Shown here one piece after another: positions 1 through 11,353 of a DNA stretch of 64,000 nucleotides (positions are counted from its first letter, which is position 1; each line of letters starts with the position of its first letter). A program made the translations under genes and the position numbers. Source of the stretch: Polytrichum commune (taxonomy: Eukaryota; Streptophyta; Polytrichopsida; Polytrichales; Polytrichaceae); NCBI GenBank assembly GCA_950295325.1, contig OX485805.1, positions 36,069,501-36,133,500 on the forward strand, read 5' to 3'. The notes below the pieces were generated by a model. That model ran no database searches and had not been told where the DNA came from. It was given only the letters and a program-made list of their open reading frames with translations.

Positions 1-202
1 GTAGGTCTATGTCAACTCGATGGAGAATTAGTGTGGTACATCACGAATTCCCAAATGGTAGACCTATATAAGTTAATTGTCTTAAAATGGAGTTAACATG
101 TATGTACTACTCTTATGTAACAATCTACTTCATATTAAGATAATATGTGACACATAATAGAAGACAACAAGAAAATTGCTCAACATTACGACATTAATTG
201 GG
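1..202. other. Unassigned AT-rich flank
   Basis: No coding frame or repeat family could be recognised here. It ends at the target duplication of the MITE that starts at 211. Confidence 0.4.
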
Positions 203-210
203 GATATATG

Positions 211-767
211 CCCGGGTACGCAACTCCCGTATTATATGGTCCTGATTATAATCACTTGTAATGCGTTTTAGTCCAATATTGAGTGATAAAATTTGTTTTA
301 ATGTAGGAAACTCTTGTAGCCCTTCTAACAAGGAATCCAAAAATGTAATTATATATAGGAAATGAATATATTTTGAAGCATATAATTGCATTAAAAACCT
401 AATTATATGAATTTTTTTAATACATGTACCTTAGGTCAAACTACCCAACTTTTTGGACTTTTTAATAAAATTTTAACATTGTGAATGAATTATAATTTTA
501 ATGGGAGGCTTAATAAATATGCAACCCAACTTTTTTTTCATCTCATTTATTTAATTTGGTCTTCACCCAACTTTTTTTTCATCTCATTTTATTTAATTTG
601 GTCTTTACCCAAATTTTTTTTCATCTCATTTTATTTAATTTGGTCTTCACCCAACTTTTTTATCATTTTAATTTGATATAATTTGATATAATTTTTACAA
701 AAGCCGTCCTCTAAGCCGTTTTAAGTACGATGCCCCCTGCGTATAATATGGGAGTTGCGTACTTGGG
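211..767. mobile_element. hAT-like MITE, family A, copy 1
   Basis: The element is 557 bp with terminal inverted repeats of about 26 bp: it starts CCCGGGTACGCAACTCCC and ends GGGAGTTGCGTACTTGGG. An 8-bp direct repeat, gatatatg, flanks it at 203-210 and 768-775; the flanking identity can be extended to 13 bp if part of the end is counted as target. A second copy lies at 16516-17021 with its own 8-bp duplication, which fixes the ends. 8-bp duplications are typical of hAT transposons. No transposase is encoded. Internally this copy carries about three tandem units of a CCCAACTTTTTTTTCATCTC motif (about 530-670); copy 2 has fewer. Confidence 0.85.
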
Positions 768-775
768 GATATATG

Positions 776-1804
776 GTATTATTTCAACACTTATTGTTTT
801 TAGAATAACATTTTCCTCTGGAAGTTTATGATATACTAGTAAGGTACTATTGATAAGTGTAGTAGTGGAGTAGCCTTCTAGCTAGACTTTGAGGTAGTAA
901 GGTAAAAAATTGGAAAATGATGAAAGACCACTATTGGTGAACTAGACTAGGAGTAGAATGATTCTTGTGTGGACCAAAATGGCTACTTGTAAAAGTGATG
1001 GCCCGAAAAGGATGTAGTGATAGGCTGGATGCAATGATCAGCCAAATGCAATGATAGGCTGAATGCAGTGATAGCATAGGTCACGTTTCACACCACTTGA
1101 GATCACTTTTGGGTGTCATTGAGTTAACCTTCAGTGTGCATTCATATGTAGAGTGGGATATTGTGATGCTCAAATTAGGTAGGGCGTATGACTTACTTGC
1201 CTCTTTGGGACAATGTAACTAATTATTTACAAGGAACAAAATTACAAAAACAACTTGCATTCCACATCATTTCCTCTACTCCATCTCCGAAGAGTATTGC
1301 ACAAATTTCAACCCACTCTTTCTGGCCGAATCAACTTACTTTCACCGTTTTCCATGTTTCTTCCTTAGCAGAAGAGAAACGGGGAGCGGAATATGTATGT
1401 TGGAAATATCATACCTTTTGAAGCTCACTTTGGATATGGATGTAGATCAAAAGATGGAGAATGCAACCTCCAGAGTAGATGTGAATCCAGTCTACCCTTG
1501 ATCACTTCTAGTGATTTGAATAAGTATGCAGTGATTGAAGCTGGCAATTGGGAATGTTTTTGCAACCCAAGTACCTAACAAAAAACTCCAAACCCTAATT
1601 TGGGTTAGTGACATGAAGGATCAACCCTACTAGCTTCTCCTGTTGAAATGAAACCTGTTATGAACAACAATACAGAGATACATTGGGTGGATCTGATCTC
1701 CTTATGGTCTCCTATTATCTGATCCTTCAAGACAGTAAGGTCTTCAGGTGTTATTTGGTTACTTGTCTAGCACTGACAGCTATATTTGATGGATGTGTGG
1801 GTTA
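776..1804. other. No gene recognised
   Basis: Only short ORFs without recognisable domains are present. A small repetitive stretch (about 1018-1075) repeats GCAATGATAGGCTG-like words. Confidence 0.4.
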
Positions 1805-2280
1805 AGTGAGGATCGAAGAACAAACATCATAAAGCCACACACGTGTTTAAAAAGAGATTGGACAACGTCTTCAATTTTCATTAACTACTCCAAACTCAGT
1901 AGTGAGCACAATTGAGGGGACCTATGTGTTCAGTTAAGGAATCGACAAACATGCACTTCTGACAACCATAACTTAATAAGGGGAGGTCCAATTTTCAATC
2001 AGTTTTTGATGATTGCTTCATTGTGGATTTGCCAATGCAACACAGGTTTCGTTGTGTAAATCTAATTGATAGAAGTCGGAGAACATGAAAAACGAATGGA
2101 ATAATACCCACATACCTGAAGTGCTCAAACCAATTTTCAATCAGTTTTCGATGATTGCTTCATTGTGGATTTGCCAATGCAACACAGGTTTCGTTGTGTA
2201 AATCTAATTGATAGAAGTCGGAGAACATGAAAAACGAATGGAATAATACCCACATACCTGAAGTGCTCAAACCAATTTCT
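1805..2280. repeat. Dispersed repeat with internal 142-bp tandem duplication
   Basis: The sequence from about 1989 repeats at 2131 with a 142-bp period (two copies, ending about 2272), almost identical, so the duplication is recent. The whole segment is homologous, in the same orientation, to about 10262-10600: both share the phrases GAACAAACA, AATCGACAAACATGCA and GTGTAAATCTAATTG in the same order. The two copies bracket the BLOS2/GIL1-like gene island. I found no TG..CA ends or primer-binding site that would make them LTRs. Confidence 0.7.
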
Positions 2281-3606
2281 TCAGAGTCATGGCTGAAGGA
2301 AGAGAATGAGAATTTGCGCCAACAAAAATCCACAACAATCAGAAGCTCACATTGGGCAACGGGAAGCAATGGATTTATCCAGGGTGAGTCAAAGATATCC
2401 ACTCCATTCTGTAGACCATGCGTCTACAAGAACTGACAAGTGCCAAGACTGCAAGCAGAGCTGCTGCGTAACAAGCACGATTGAAAATTGCACAAGCAAA
2501 TGAAATCCTTCTCCATCACAACAGCCATTTTGCAAGTGTCCATCACAACAGCCACTGTTTCAGTGGTACGTTCAGGGTTACCATTTACAGACAACCACTG
2601 TTACGGTGGTTGATGGTTGAAGTTTACTTTCTTTGATTCTATTGTGAGGGATAAGGAGGGATAAGGTGCATTGATGAGAACCCCAATCACAACCACGACT
2701 ACTCTACCTTGGGCAACTACAATACAAGGTGTAGTTGGGTGATCTATTTTATTTGTAGTTCCTATGTGGCACCGGGAGAGAGCTTCAAGGTCAAAGCATG
2801 GAAGAGGATTTGTAGATTCAGGCAAGTACTCTTAAACAAACTTTCCGATACAATCCAGATATTGTTTGTCTCCGCTCCTCAGATTGCACCAATAGGAGGG
2901 ACAACCATGGAGTCAAATCCACTCTTCAATTACAAACCCTAGTGGTTCAATTGCTCCAGGTGCAGATGGTGACCTGAGCTCCAGTGGCTTAGAAGTGACA
3001 ACAATTGCAAATGATCCACATTCGTAGTCATGCGAAGTGCAACTTTTTCTATGGCAAACATCTGCAGATCCACCTGAGACTCTCTGTTCAGTGAGTAAGT
3101 AAATTGCGGTTCACAGCCATTGCTCACCCATTTTATATCCTACCATTTTGCAGTGAGCGGCCATGGAGGGTTGCAGAAAATTTGGTAAAAATAGCAGACT
3201 TATGAACTGTGAGTACATCAACAAATCATCTCATCAGAAGGATATACCCCAGAATGTGGGCACAATGCTCTCACAACTCACACTTTGAGATTAAGGCCCC
3301 TGAAACAGATATCCTTCGGAAATGACTTCCTTCTCATGCGAGACCTTAATATCAGTAAGAGCCTTGGCACACAAGATTCAGTGCAAAGTGGAGTATAATT
3401 AGAATGGATCTAATCGGGCGGAATCAGGAAGAGTACATCAAACCCTAATTCTTTGAACAACATAGTTTCAGTCATAATCTGCAAGGAAGTGAAGTCAAAA
3501 GTCCATTCACAAGCTCTTTATACATATGCTCTTTCAGTCTACAGAGGAATGCATCACAACGTAGCTTAAGTTAGGTTTGGTAAATGTGAAGGAGGAAAGT
3601 GTATGA
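2281..3606. other. No confident gene
   Basis: Short ORFs only. Immediately downstream of BLOS2 on its strand, so the 3' UTR of that gene probably lies in the right-hand part. Confidence 0.35.
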
Positions 3607-4176
3607 TCACACTGACTGCCTGCTGCTGTCCGCAACCGCAACCTTGACTTTGGCCTCCAAATTGCTGGTGTAATTGTCGAGGGTGGACACCAACGCCTCC
3701 AGCTCTGTCACTTCCTGGTCTATCTCATCGATTTGTAAAAGATAGTCACCGAAGCTGTCGTTCTTCTGCTTCAACCTTTCCACAAACACACGAAGGCCAG
3801 CGGCGAAGTCCGCCTGATTATCATACTCGGTTGCCACTCTCAGGTTCATCCTCTCCAGCAACTCGTACTCGTTATTTGTCGACTGCCATGGCTCACAAAC
3901 GGCAAATCAGCACATCCTATTCTCACAAAACCGCATCTGTTTCCCCATAGTCTCCCCATATGCGCATAAGTAATACAAAAATAGACTTAACCCCGGGGAA
4001 AAATGAAAGGAAAGCGTTTCAGAAAGCCAACCAACCTGGAGTTCCCCTTGCACCAGGGATGTCACGTTGAGGAACAAATTGCGTAAGGCGGTCGCCAGAG
4101 GATTGCTAGGTTTCACTGCATCGCTTTCTGGTGCAGCCGCAGGACATTGCGATGATGATGATGATGAGGACGCCAT
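3607..4176 (-). CDS. BLOS2: BLOC-1 subunit 2 (BLOS2-like), two exons
   Basis: This is a small coiled-coil subunit of BLOC-1, the endosomal complex that sorts membrane cargo toward lysosome-related organelles or the vacuole. Exon 1 runs 4176 to 4036 and exon 2 runs 3882 to 3607. The splice is CAG^gttggt at the donor and ggcag^TCGACA at the acceptor, and joins in frame as GELQ-STNNEYELLERMNLR. The spliced protein is 138 aa, close to the usual plant BLOS2 length. The N-terminus is Ser/Ala-rich and disordered. Conserved family features are the ELLERMN start of the helical region, the GLRVFVERL segment, and the IDEIDQEVTELEALVSTLD heptad pattern near residues 95-115. The ATG at 4174-4176 is the first in frame. 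Intron length is 153 bp. Family identity comes from recalled family pattern, not a search. Confidence 0.85.
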
Positions 4177-4200
4177 GGTGCTTGCAAAACCGAAGAACAG

Positions 4201-4226
4201 AATCCTTACCCCTAACCCCTAACCCC
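4201..4226. repeat. Short telomere-like CCCTAA run
   Basis: A few CCCCTAA units lie just upstream of the BLOS2 start codon. Such interstitial telomere-like boxes (telo-box) are common in plant promoters of growth-related genes. It is too short to be an internal telomere. Confidence 0.4.
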
Positions 4227-4411
4227 TGCATAACTCCTCAACCTCAATTGCATTTCCCATCTGTGCAAAATCCATCCTGCACAATTGGAAGTGCAATGGC
4301 TTCCCAAGCATTATCACCACGGACACAGAATCGAACCTCGAATTGAAAACATCAGAGTTTCCACCATAGTGACAAACCAGGCAGTAAGTTATTAGGTCAC
4401 ACTGTCACAGT

Positions 4412-4841
4412 CTACAGCGAAGATGAGCAAAAGGTGCAACTGGAAGTTACAGTACTGGACTCACTTTTGATACCATTCGGGAGTATTAATATCCATGCTG
4501 ATGTCACTGGCATGATGATGTGGCGAAATGCCTTCGTCTGCCTGTTGAGAGATTCGTCCCCGAATTTTTCTGAGTTCAAAATAGAGAATAAGGATGGAAC
4601 GGGGACAGAAATTAGAATTCGACGGAGGGTTTTGCTTACCGACACATCCATCGGGCAGCATCTGCCGGGAAACTGCCTCCTCGTTGAGATCCATCATTCG
4701 CCGCGGTGTAATTTTGGCTTTCCTCGCTGGATCCACCCAGATTATTACAAGTCCGTCCATAGCGCTTGGTTTCAGAGTCAATGCGAGACCATCAATAGTC
4801 GGTAGCTTGTGGTGGCTACTTTCATCAACAAGTTGTGTCAC
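4412..4841 (-). CDS. Possible 5' exon(s) of an unidentified gene
   Basis: On the minus strand an open frame from an ATG at 4841 reads a plausible folded sequence including LTLKPSAMDGLVIIWVDPARKA-type residues and RRMMDLNEEAVSRQMLPDG. It meets a good donor (GTCG^gtaagc at about 4637), and a possible acceptor (tcag^AAAAATTC) follows near 4583. I do not recognise the product. No continuation fits before BLOS2 starts at 4176, so this may be a small gene, a fragment, or chance. The overlapping plus-strand frames (4434-4805, 4594-4980) look less protein-like. Confidence 0.25.
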
Positions 4842-5146
4842 AGACAGACAAGTGTGTGAAGCACCTTATCAAAGCTGCGGTCAGGGTTTCACTCGGTTTG
4901 TGTTTCTTCCATTTCAATGCTGCAAGTCTGAATCAGTCCAAGGCTCCGATTCAGCGCTTTTGTGGACGAGGGTTAAGTAGTGATTTGGAGTGGGGCGAAG
5001 TGGGGTGAGTTGGCAAAGGATCTTCAGCAGATCAGAGGTTGTGGAAGCGGACGATCGGCTGCCACACACATTCAAGCAGGCATTTGTTTCTGAATCCAGA
5101 TCCTGTTCTATGTGCAGAGCTCTTAAAGATTTTGGTGCGGACATTT

Positions 5147-6530
5147 AGAGAGAGAGAGAGAGATTTTCTTCGTCTTTGGTTGTCGGTATACACTTCGTGG
5201 TCCGTCTTGCTTGTTAGTTTGTCAAACGTTTGAACTCAATCTGAACTCGGTATTAGCAACTTCAGGTACTTTGTCCTCTAATAAATATTACTATGATGCC
5301 TTCGTGCTTGAAAAGTTGGAAATTAGGGTTGAGGGTACCGTCAATTTCGAATCGTCTCGTTCTGCATAAAATTGATCTTTGGTTGAGTCTCTTCGTTGCC
5401 CTTTTCCTACGTTGTAATTTGATTCAATTCAGTCTGCGTTCGAGAATCGATTACTTCTCTACAACTCTTACCGCACGAAACCAGGACTTAATTCTAGGAG
5501 ACCCGGAGTACATTTGGTTCTATATTGCAGCTGAATCTGTTGCCGACAGCTCAAATCAAATTTCACTTGCATAAATTTAAATTTGGAGTCCTTCTGCAGA
5601 GGGATATCCACAAGATGCGCAAGAATGATGCAATATGTCCCACTCTGTGATCACTTGCTATTACGTTCTTGCTCACCTTGGGCTTTTCTTGGTATGACAC
5701 ATGTCTACCTGGTTGGAGAGCTCCCTTGCAGGTGCTCTTGTGTGTCTCTTTCAAGACAATTCACAGTTCATCCCATCTGTCAAGATGTTGGACGAGCCCT
5801 TCCATTTCAATGAGCTCTTTTCCGTGAGGATTTTTCAGCTCTTCTCCCTTCTCTCACCTCACAGATCTCTTTTAAATCCTTTAGAGCTCTGCATCATCAT
5901 GTTCCGAACAAGAAGAGTGAAATGTCTGGTAAGATCAAAACAATTGAGGATGTGAAGATGAAATGTCAATCACACGATGATCAAAACATGAATTTCACCT
6001 TCACATTCTCAAATTTGATTGAGATTTCATCTTTACAGCCACCCCAAAAGATTTTGATCCCCATCCAGAAGATTGAAGTTCTCATATATGATTGACATTC
6101 CATCTTTACAACCATCACAGAAGATTGAAATTTTCACATTCTCAAAACGTGATGGCTGGGAAGTACAACCACCTGTACATGATATGCCTTCAGTTTGAAA
6201 CTGTCTCCTGCCTATTTCAATGTGCTTGTGGTAACAAAGTCTGTTGGACTTTGTTGACAAATCGCAGAACCTTAGAGGATATCAAATTTCTACAAATCCT
6301 AAGAGGTTCTGTTTGTATTGTTATTTCTGTCTGAATCCTACAAGGGTTAGCACAAGAGAGATTTAGGTCATGGCTGTTCAGAACTAATATGTATTAGATG
6401 CCTTCAGCTTGAGACTGTCTCTTGCCTTGTTCAATTTGAAATTCATAGTGACATACTTTGCAGGACTTTGTGCTTGATTTTTACTGGAAAATTGCAAAAC
6501 CTTTGAGGACATGGAGTTCTATGAATCCTT
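5147..6530 (+). promoter_or_regulatory. Likely leader region of the GIL1-like gene
   Basis: A GA-repeat tract at 5150-5162 followed by pyrimidine-rich sequence resembles a plant 5' UTR. A good donor occurs at about 5264 (CTTCAG^gtactt) and an acceptor at about 6462 (ctttgcag^GACTTT), so a long leader intron of about 1.2 kb is plausible. No ORF in this interval has a recognisable domain. This is inference; a transcript would settle it. Confidence 0.35.
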
Positions 6531-9500
6531 ATGGGTCCATTTGTATTGTTATGTCTGTATGTTGTAGTCATGACACATTCTGGGGCTTCCTCTGGAGGTG
6601 GAAGGATGATGGATGTAGATGCAATTACGGGAGGGATTCCTTCAAGTACCGATATAGATGATCTCACCCAGCAAGAAGAGAATGACCTCAAAGGTGGCAC
6701 CATGAAGCAATCATCTACCCCTTATGAGAATGAAAGTAGCTTAAACAGAGAATTCACTGGAGCGTCAGGTTCAGAAGACCAACAAACAGACCCGGACACA
6801 ATAAATCCATGGAGTGAGTGTGTTTCTGAACTTGGTACTGATGGTGATTCGGATTCTGAAGTTGCGTTTCCGACAAGAACGACTAGGACAGATTCTCTCA
6901 TAGGTGTCACGAATGACCAAGCTGGTGTAATAGGCGAGCAGTCTACAGTAACAATGGGGTTTACAGGATGTTCTGAGGCCCCAATAGAGACATCCAATCA
7001 TCAGCAACCTATTTCTCCTCAAGCCTCTGAAATTGCAATTGCCCTGGAGGAAGAAAACCTTGCCAAAGTTGGGAACCCCAAGGCTGCAGATTCTGAGGAT
7101 GAGAAAGCTTGCAGAATGTCTCCAGAGCAGGGAGAAATTTCACAAAGTAATAATGGTGCGCAAGGAGACTTGGGGGTGGACAATTCTTCTGAGTGTATAC
7201 CACCTTCTCATCCAGCAGTTGCTCCGGCTAAGCCTCACAGTTTCAGTGGAAGAGCTCAGATGGAGAAGAGCCTCACCAATGCCGATCATTTGCAACCTGC
7301 TGGCATTAACACTGCCAAACCTGTTCAATACCAGGGTCAGACAAAAGATGTTGGAAACAATAACAGTTCTCATGATATGCAAGGAGACCTGGGGGTGGGC
7401 GATTCTTCTGAAAAGGCGCCACCTTTTAATCCACCAGTTGCAGGTGTAGTTGCTCAAACTAAGCATTCCACTTTGAGTAGAAGAGAGAAGAAATCCAGCA
7501 ATGCTGATCATTTGCAACCTGCTGGCACTCACACTGTCAAACCTCTTGAATACCAGGGACAGCCAGAGGATGTTGTAAACAACAGTTTGCACAGTGTGCG
7601 AGGAGTCTCGGGGGCACAGAATTCTTTTGAATATGTGTCACCCTCTAATGCAACAGTTGCAGTTGCTCCAGCTGAGCATTCAAATCCCAGTAGAAGAGAG
7701 AAGAAACTCACCACTGCTAATCCTTTGCAACCTGAAAGCACGGACAATGGCAAACCTTTCAAAGGCCAGGGACAGTCAGAATATTTTGGACACTATGAAA
7801 ATTTGCATGATGTGCAAGTAGACCTGGTGATGGATGATTTTTCCAAGCATGTTGCAGTTGCAGGTGCTCCAGCTAAGCATCGCAGTTCCAAAAGCAGAGC
7901 CCAGCTGGAGAGAAAGCTCAGCAATGCTGATCATTTGCAACCTGCTGGCACTAACAATGCCAAAGCTGTTGAATACCAGGAACAGACAGCGGGTGTTGGA
8001 CATAATGACAGTTCACATGGTGCCCGAGGAGAGTTGGGGGAATTCAATACTTTTGAGGCTTTGCCAGCATATTATCCAACAGTTTTAGTTGGTGCAGCTC
8101 AGCGTGCAAATTCCAGTAGACAAACCCAGGTGGATAAGAAACCAAGCAATGCTGATCATTTGCAACCTGCTGGGACTAACAATGTCAAACCTTTTGACTT
8201 CCAGGGACAAGGTTTGCAAGCCAATCTCAGTAGAGGACCACAGGCGGAGCAAAAACCCACCAATGCTTATCATTATCAACTTGCCAGCAGTAACAATGGC
8301 AAACATCCTGAAGATCAGGGACAAGGTTTGCAACAAGGTCACAGGAGAGAGGGTGTTGGACACATGACAAGTTTGCACAGCATGCAAGGAGATTTCGCAT
8401 GGATTTCAAAGTTAATGAGCACTTCTCCCCAGAATTTTCAACAACCTTCTATGGCAGGAGCAAGAAGTGGAGTATATCAGTCTGATCAAGCTGGATATTC
8501 AAGGACCTCACTCATGGAGCATGTTCAGCCTCAAAGACCACAAGTATCAACGAAAGTTTCGAAACTGGGTCCATATGATGGTGAGAGACGATCGGTGCCC
8601 ATAACCCAGCACCAAACAGAAGACCCCAAACCTGCCAACAAAGGAGCTCAGGCGAGTGACTGGCAACATCGCTGCATTGTGGCGTGGTGCGACAATGACA
8701 AACTTGAGAGGGAGCTTGACAGTCACAAAACTCAATTGTGCAAGATGGAACAGAAAATCCAGGACCTGACTTTGAAACTTAAGCAATCACAGGAAAATAC
8801 TGAGCTCTTGAGCAATCAGATCTCCAAATATGAGCAGCAACATGCACAGGAGATACACAGAAGTGGGTCGTACCTCGATGACTCAAAGGCAGCTACTCCT
8901 GCCCTTCTTGTTTCTGCTCTGAATGGTGTGAAGGATGCCTCCAACAATTTTGCAAAAGTGTTCAAAGCACAAGTAGACAGCTCACCCTCCGTTAAACAAC
9001 ATCTCAGCCAGAGTGTAGGACAGGTTTCCAGGATTGGACATATTAAATTCCAATATCAAGCATTTGTCTGTCAGGGCCTGTTTGAAGGCTTTGATCACAG
9101 GAACTTTGGTCTCTTTGAATCCACCCCAGGTTTACCTGTTACCACAGTAGAGCACTGTTTCCGGCAGTATCAGATGCATGACTTCAAAAAAAGTGACACA
9201 GTCGAGAGGCTCTTTCGGCGTGATCCAGAGATCGACAATTTCTTACATGAATACTGCTTCAGAAAGTTCTCATTAATCTTCAATAGGCGACTTGAAGAAC
9301 GACTCTTCGATGGAAAGCTTGAGCACAATGATTCCATAGATAAGTATGAACACCCTCGCAATTCCAGGTTTTACAGGAGTTACTGTAAGCTTGCCGTGTC
9401 GATTTGGCTGGTGCATAGGTTGGCGTTCTCTTTCAATCAACCTGCCAAATTGTTTCGCCCTCTTCTGGGTATGCCATTCAACACCTCAAACATGCAGTCT

Positions 9501-9626
9501 GTTGTGCCTCTTGACTCGGCATCTGATGAAGAAGAAGTTCAATTAAGAGTGGGTTTTTGTGTAATTCCTGGAATGAAAGTGGGTGAAAGCATTGTGCCAA
9601 GTGAGGTCTATGTAATTGGACAGTAA
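6531..9626 (+). CDS. GIL1/IRKI-family protein with internal ~70-residue repeats
   Basis: This uninterrupted frame encodes up to 1031 aa. The C-terminal ~250 residues match the conserved C-terminal region of plant GRAVITROPIC IN THE LIGHT 1 and IRKI proteins (DUF641 group): an FQYQAFVCQGLFEGF segment (about residues 845-860), FCRKxS-like and WLVHRLAFSFNQPA (about 965), and the closing VGFCVIPGMKVGESIVPSEVYV. A coiled coil lies at about 722-775. Between residues about 249 and 610 the protein holds about six degenerate repeats starting N-A-D-H-L-Q-P-A-G (DNA near 7275, 7497, 7709, 7920, 8142, 8258), spaced about 70 residues. The rest of the N-terminal half is acidic and low-complexity, and the canonical N-terminal GIL1 helical domain is not obvious. 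Start choice is uncertain: the first ATG gives a hydrophobic 14-residue stretch that is odd for this family, so Met-15 or Met-26 may be used. GIL1 acts in light control of gravitropism and IRKI binds a receptor kinase; this protein's role is inferred only. Confidence 0.75.
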   Translation: MGPFVLLCLYVVVMTHSGASSGGGRMMDVDAITGGIPSSTDIDDLTQQEENDLKGGTMKQSSTPYENESSLNREFTGASGSEDQQTDPDTINPWSECVSELGTDGDSDSEVAFPTRTTRTDSLIGVTNDQAGVIGEQSTVTMGFTGCSEAPIETSNHQQPISPQASEIAIALEEENLAKVGNPKAADSEDEKACRMSPEQGEISQSNNGAQGDLGVDNSSECIPPSHPAVAPAKPHSFSGRAQMEKSLTNADHLQPAGINTAKPVQYQGQTKDVGNNNSSHDMQGDLGVGDSSEKAPPFNPPVAGVVAQTKHSTLSRREKKSSNADHLQPAGTHTVKPLEYQGQPEDVVNNSLHSVRGVSGAQNSFEYVSPSNATVAVAPAEHSNPSRREKKLTTANPLQPESTDNGKPFKGQGQSEYFGHYENLHDVQVDLVMDDFSKHVAVAGAPAKHRSSKSRAQLERKLSNADHLQPAGTNNAKAVEYQEQTAGVGHNDSSHGARGELGEFNTFEALPAYYPTVLVGAAQRANSSRQTQVDKKPSNADHLQPAGTNNVKPFDFQGQGLQANLSRGPQAEQKPTNAYHYQLASSNNGKHPEDQGQGLQQGHRREGVGHMTSLHSMQGDFAWISKLMSTSPQNFQQPSMAGARSGVYQSDQAGYSRTSLMEHVQPQRPQVSTKVSKLGPYDGERRSVPITQHQTEDPKPANKGAQASDWQHRCIVAWCDNDKLERELDSHKTQLCKMEQKIQDLTLKLKQSQENTELLSNQISKYEQQHAQEIHRSGSYLDDSKAATPALLVSALNGVKDASNNFAKVFKAQVDSSPSVKQHLSQSVGQVSRIGHIKFQYQAFVCQGLFEGFDHRNFGLFESTPGLPVTTVEHCFRQYQMHDFKKSDTVERLFRRDPEIDNFLHEYCFRKFSLIFNRRLEERLFDGKLEHNDSIDKYEHPRNSRFYRSYCKLAVSIWLVHRLAFSFNQPAKLFRPLLGMPFNTSNMQSVVPLDSASDEEEVQLRVGFCVIPGMKVGESIVPSEVYVIGQ

Positions 9627-11353
9627 GACCTTCGTGCTTGAATTTTTATTTATTTTTCCCACATATTGCAGCCTTAACACAGACTGCAAATCACTGCAAC
9701 TTCTTGGTCCAGAGAGACCAAGTTGACTAGTAGGGAGTTACTTCAATCATTCTTCATTGAAATTCCAGGATGTTTTGGGGACGAATATCTGCCAACAAGT
9801 TGGTATGATCACTTGTAATGTACATATAAGACTGGCTATGAAAGACATGAACCTTGTTTGTGAAGGTTTCAATCTTTCAGCTGGAACTACTTAGCCACCA
9901 CCTTTTTGTTGAAATGTGTGACAAAAGCACATGGTTTCAATGGACAGATTATATGATAGACCTGTGTAATTCTTTCGCTTTTTTGTTCTTCAGGTTGTGT
10001 TGTTGAACTATGGGTTGAGCAGATTGTTCTGGAACAGAATAATTCTGTACTTGGAAGAAAGATCACCAATTTGTTTGTGAATTAGCTTCGGATCTTTGGA
10101 AATTTATGAGAGTAGCTGTGTTCCTTGTGGGGCACAAGCATTTTAGTGGTTCTGCTGTCTCCAACATGCTGAGCAGATCTTGCAAAAACTTTGTGAAGCT
10201 GACTCATTGCAAGGGTGTGATTCAGTTACTTTTCTTGATTAAACACCTGTATTAGATTGTTCGGTGAGGATCAAAGAACAAACACCATTGAGACACATGT
10301 TGAAAAGAGATGTTGAAAAGAGATGTCTGTAGATTTTATTAACTACTCCACACACAATAACAAACAGAATTGGGAGGACCTATGTATGTATGTAGTTAAG
10401 CAATCGACAAACATGCAGTTCTAATAACCATAACTAAATCAAGGGAGGTCTGATTTTCAATCTGATTATTTTTATGCTTCATTGTAGATTTGTCAATGCA
10501 ACACATATTTCAAAGTGTAAATCTAATTGGTAGAAGTTGGAGAACATAAAAAACGAACCAAATAACACCTACATACCTTAGTCTTCTAATTTCTTGGACA
10601 CAAGTGGCATTAGGTGAGTGATAAAATGGTGATTTCTCAAGGGCATCGAAGTAGTGCATCCGCGAATTCGGTTGGCCAATTACGCCCAATTTTGTTGACA
10701 CACAAGGAATTCCTTGTGTTCCTTGTGTTCCTTGAAATGAAAGACTCCCTTTAGCATACCATAAGTAATCGAGTTTTTAAATGTACATTACATGGTGAGT
10801 GGAGGATTACTACACCTTTTATTTCAATTACCATAGGCTGTTAGCAGGATGGGCAAAAAATGACCAATAATTTTAAATTTAATTAGTTAAAAAATGGCTT
10901 AAACAATTTGTAAAATATTTTATGAAAAAATAGGAAAAAATTCATTAATACATGGGCACATATCGCATCTTTCATACAAATACGTCTTTTATAATTTATT
11001 TTTCATTCATTCATGAAGGTTAAGTATGCATTGTCCACATTTAGAGTTCAAGGTGAGTTTTTTTAGTGTGCTAATTAGGGATCTTGAATTTTCTAAATTT
11101 TGGACATCTTTATTTATGATTTTCCTTTTATTTAGGCATATAAATCATTCGTTTCCAAATTAATTAGCTTCATTTTTTAAAAAAAATTCACCCATCTTGC
11201 TATCAACCTACAGTATTTTGTATAATACTAACTCTAGGGTGTCCGTGTGTTTCAAAGTTGGTTGTGGTCCACAACAAGCTGAACTCAACAAAAGTTCTAG
11301 TATTTAGATGATTAAGATGTCATGGAAGTCCACCACATCAATTACATCCAGAA
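9627..11353. other. 3' flank of GIL1-like gene and AT-rich spacer
   Basis: The first few hundred bases probably contain the 3' UTR. The segment at 10262-10600 is the second copy of the dispersed repeat at 1805-2280. Beyond 10750 the DNA is AT-rich without recognisable genes. Confidence 0.5.

Noticed and set aside
194-391. Minus-strand ORF shared by the two family A MITEs (also at 16457-16753)
   Set aside because: The frames differ mostly by amino-acid-changing substitutions and belong to a non-coding MITE.
4201-4226. Interstitial telomere
   Set aside because: Only a few CCCTAA-like units; a promoter telo-box is the simpler reading.
7033-8409. ORFs on both strands inside the GIL1-like gene
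   Set aside because: They are shadows of the repeat-bearing reading frame; only the 1031-codon frame ends in a recognised domain.
1805-10600. LTR pair of a large retrotransposon enclosing the genes
   Set aside because: No TG..CA ends, primer-binding site or polypurine tract; the enclosed genes are host genes; similarity is moderate.
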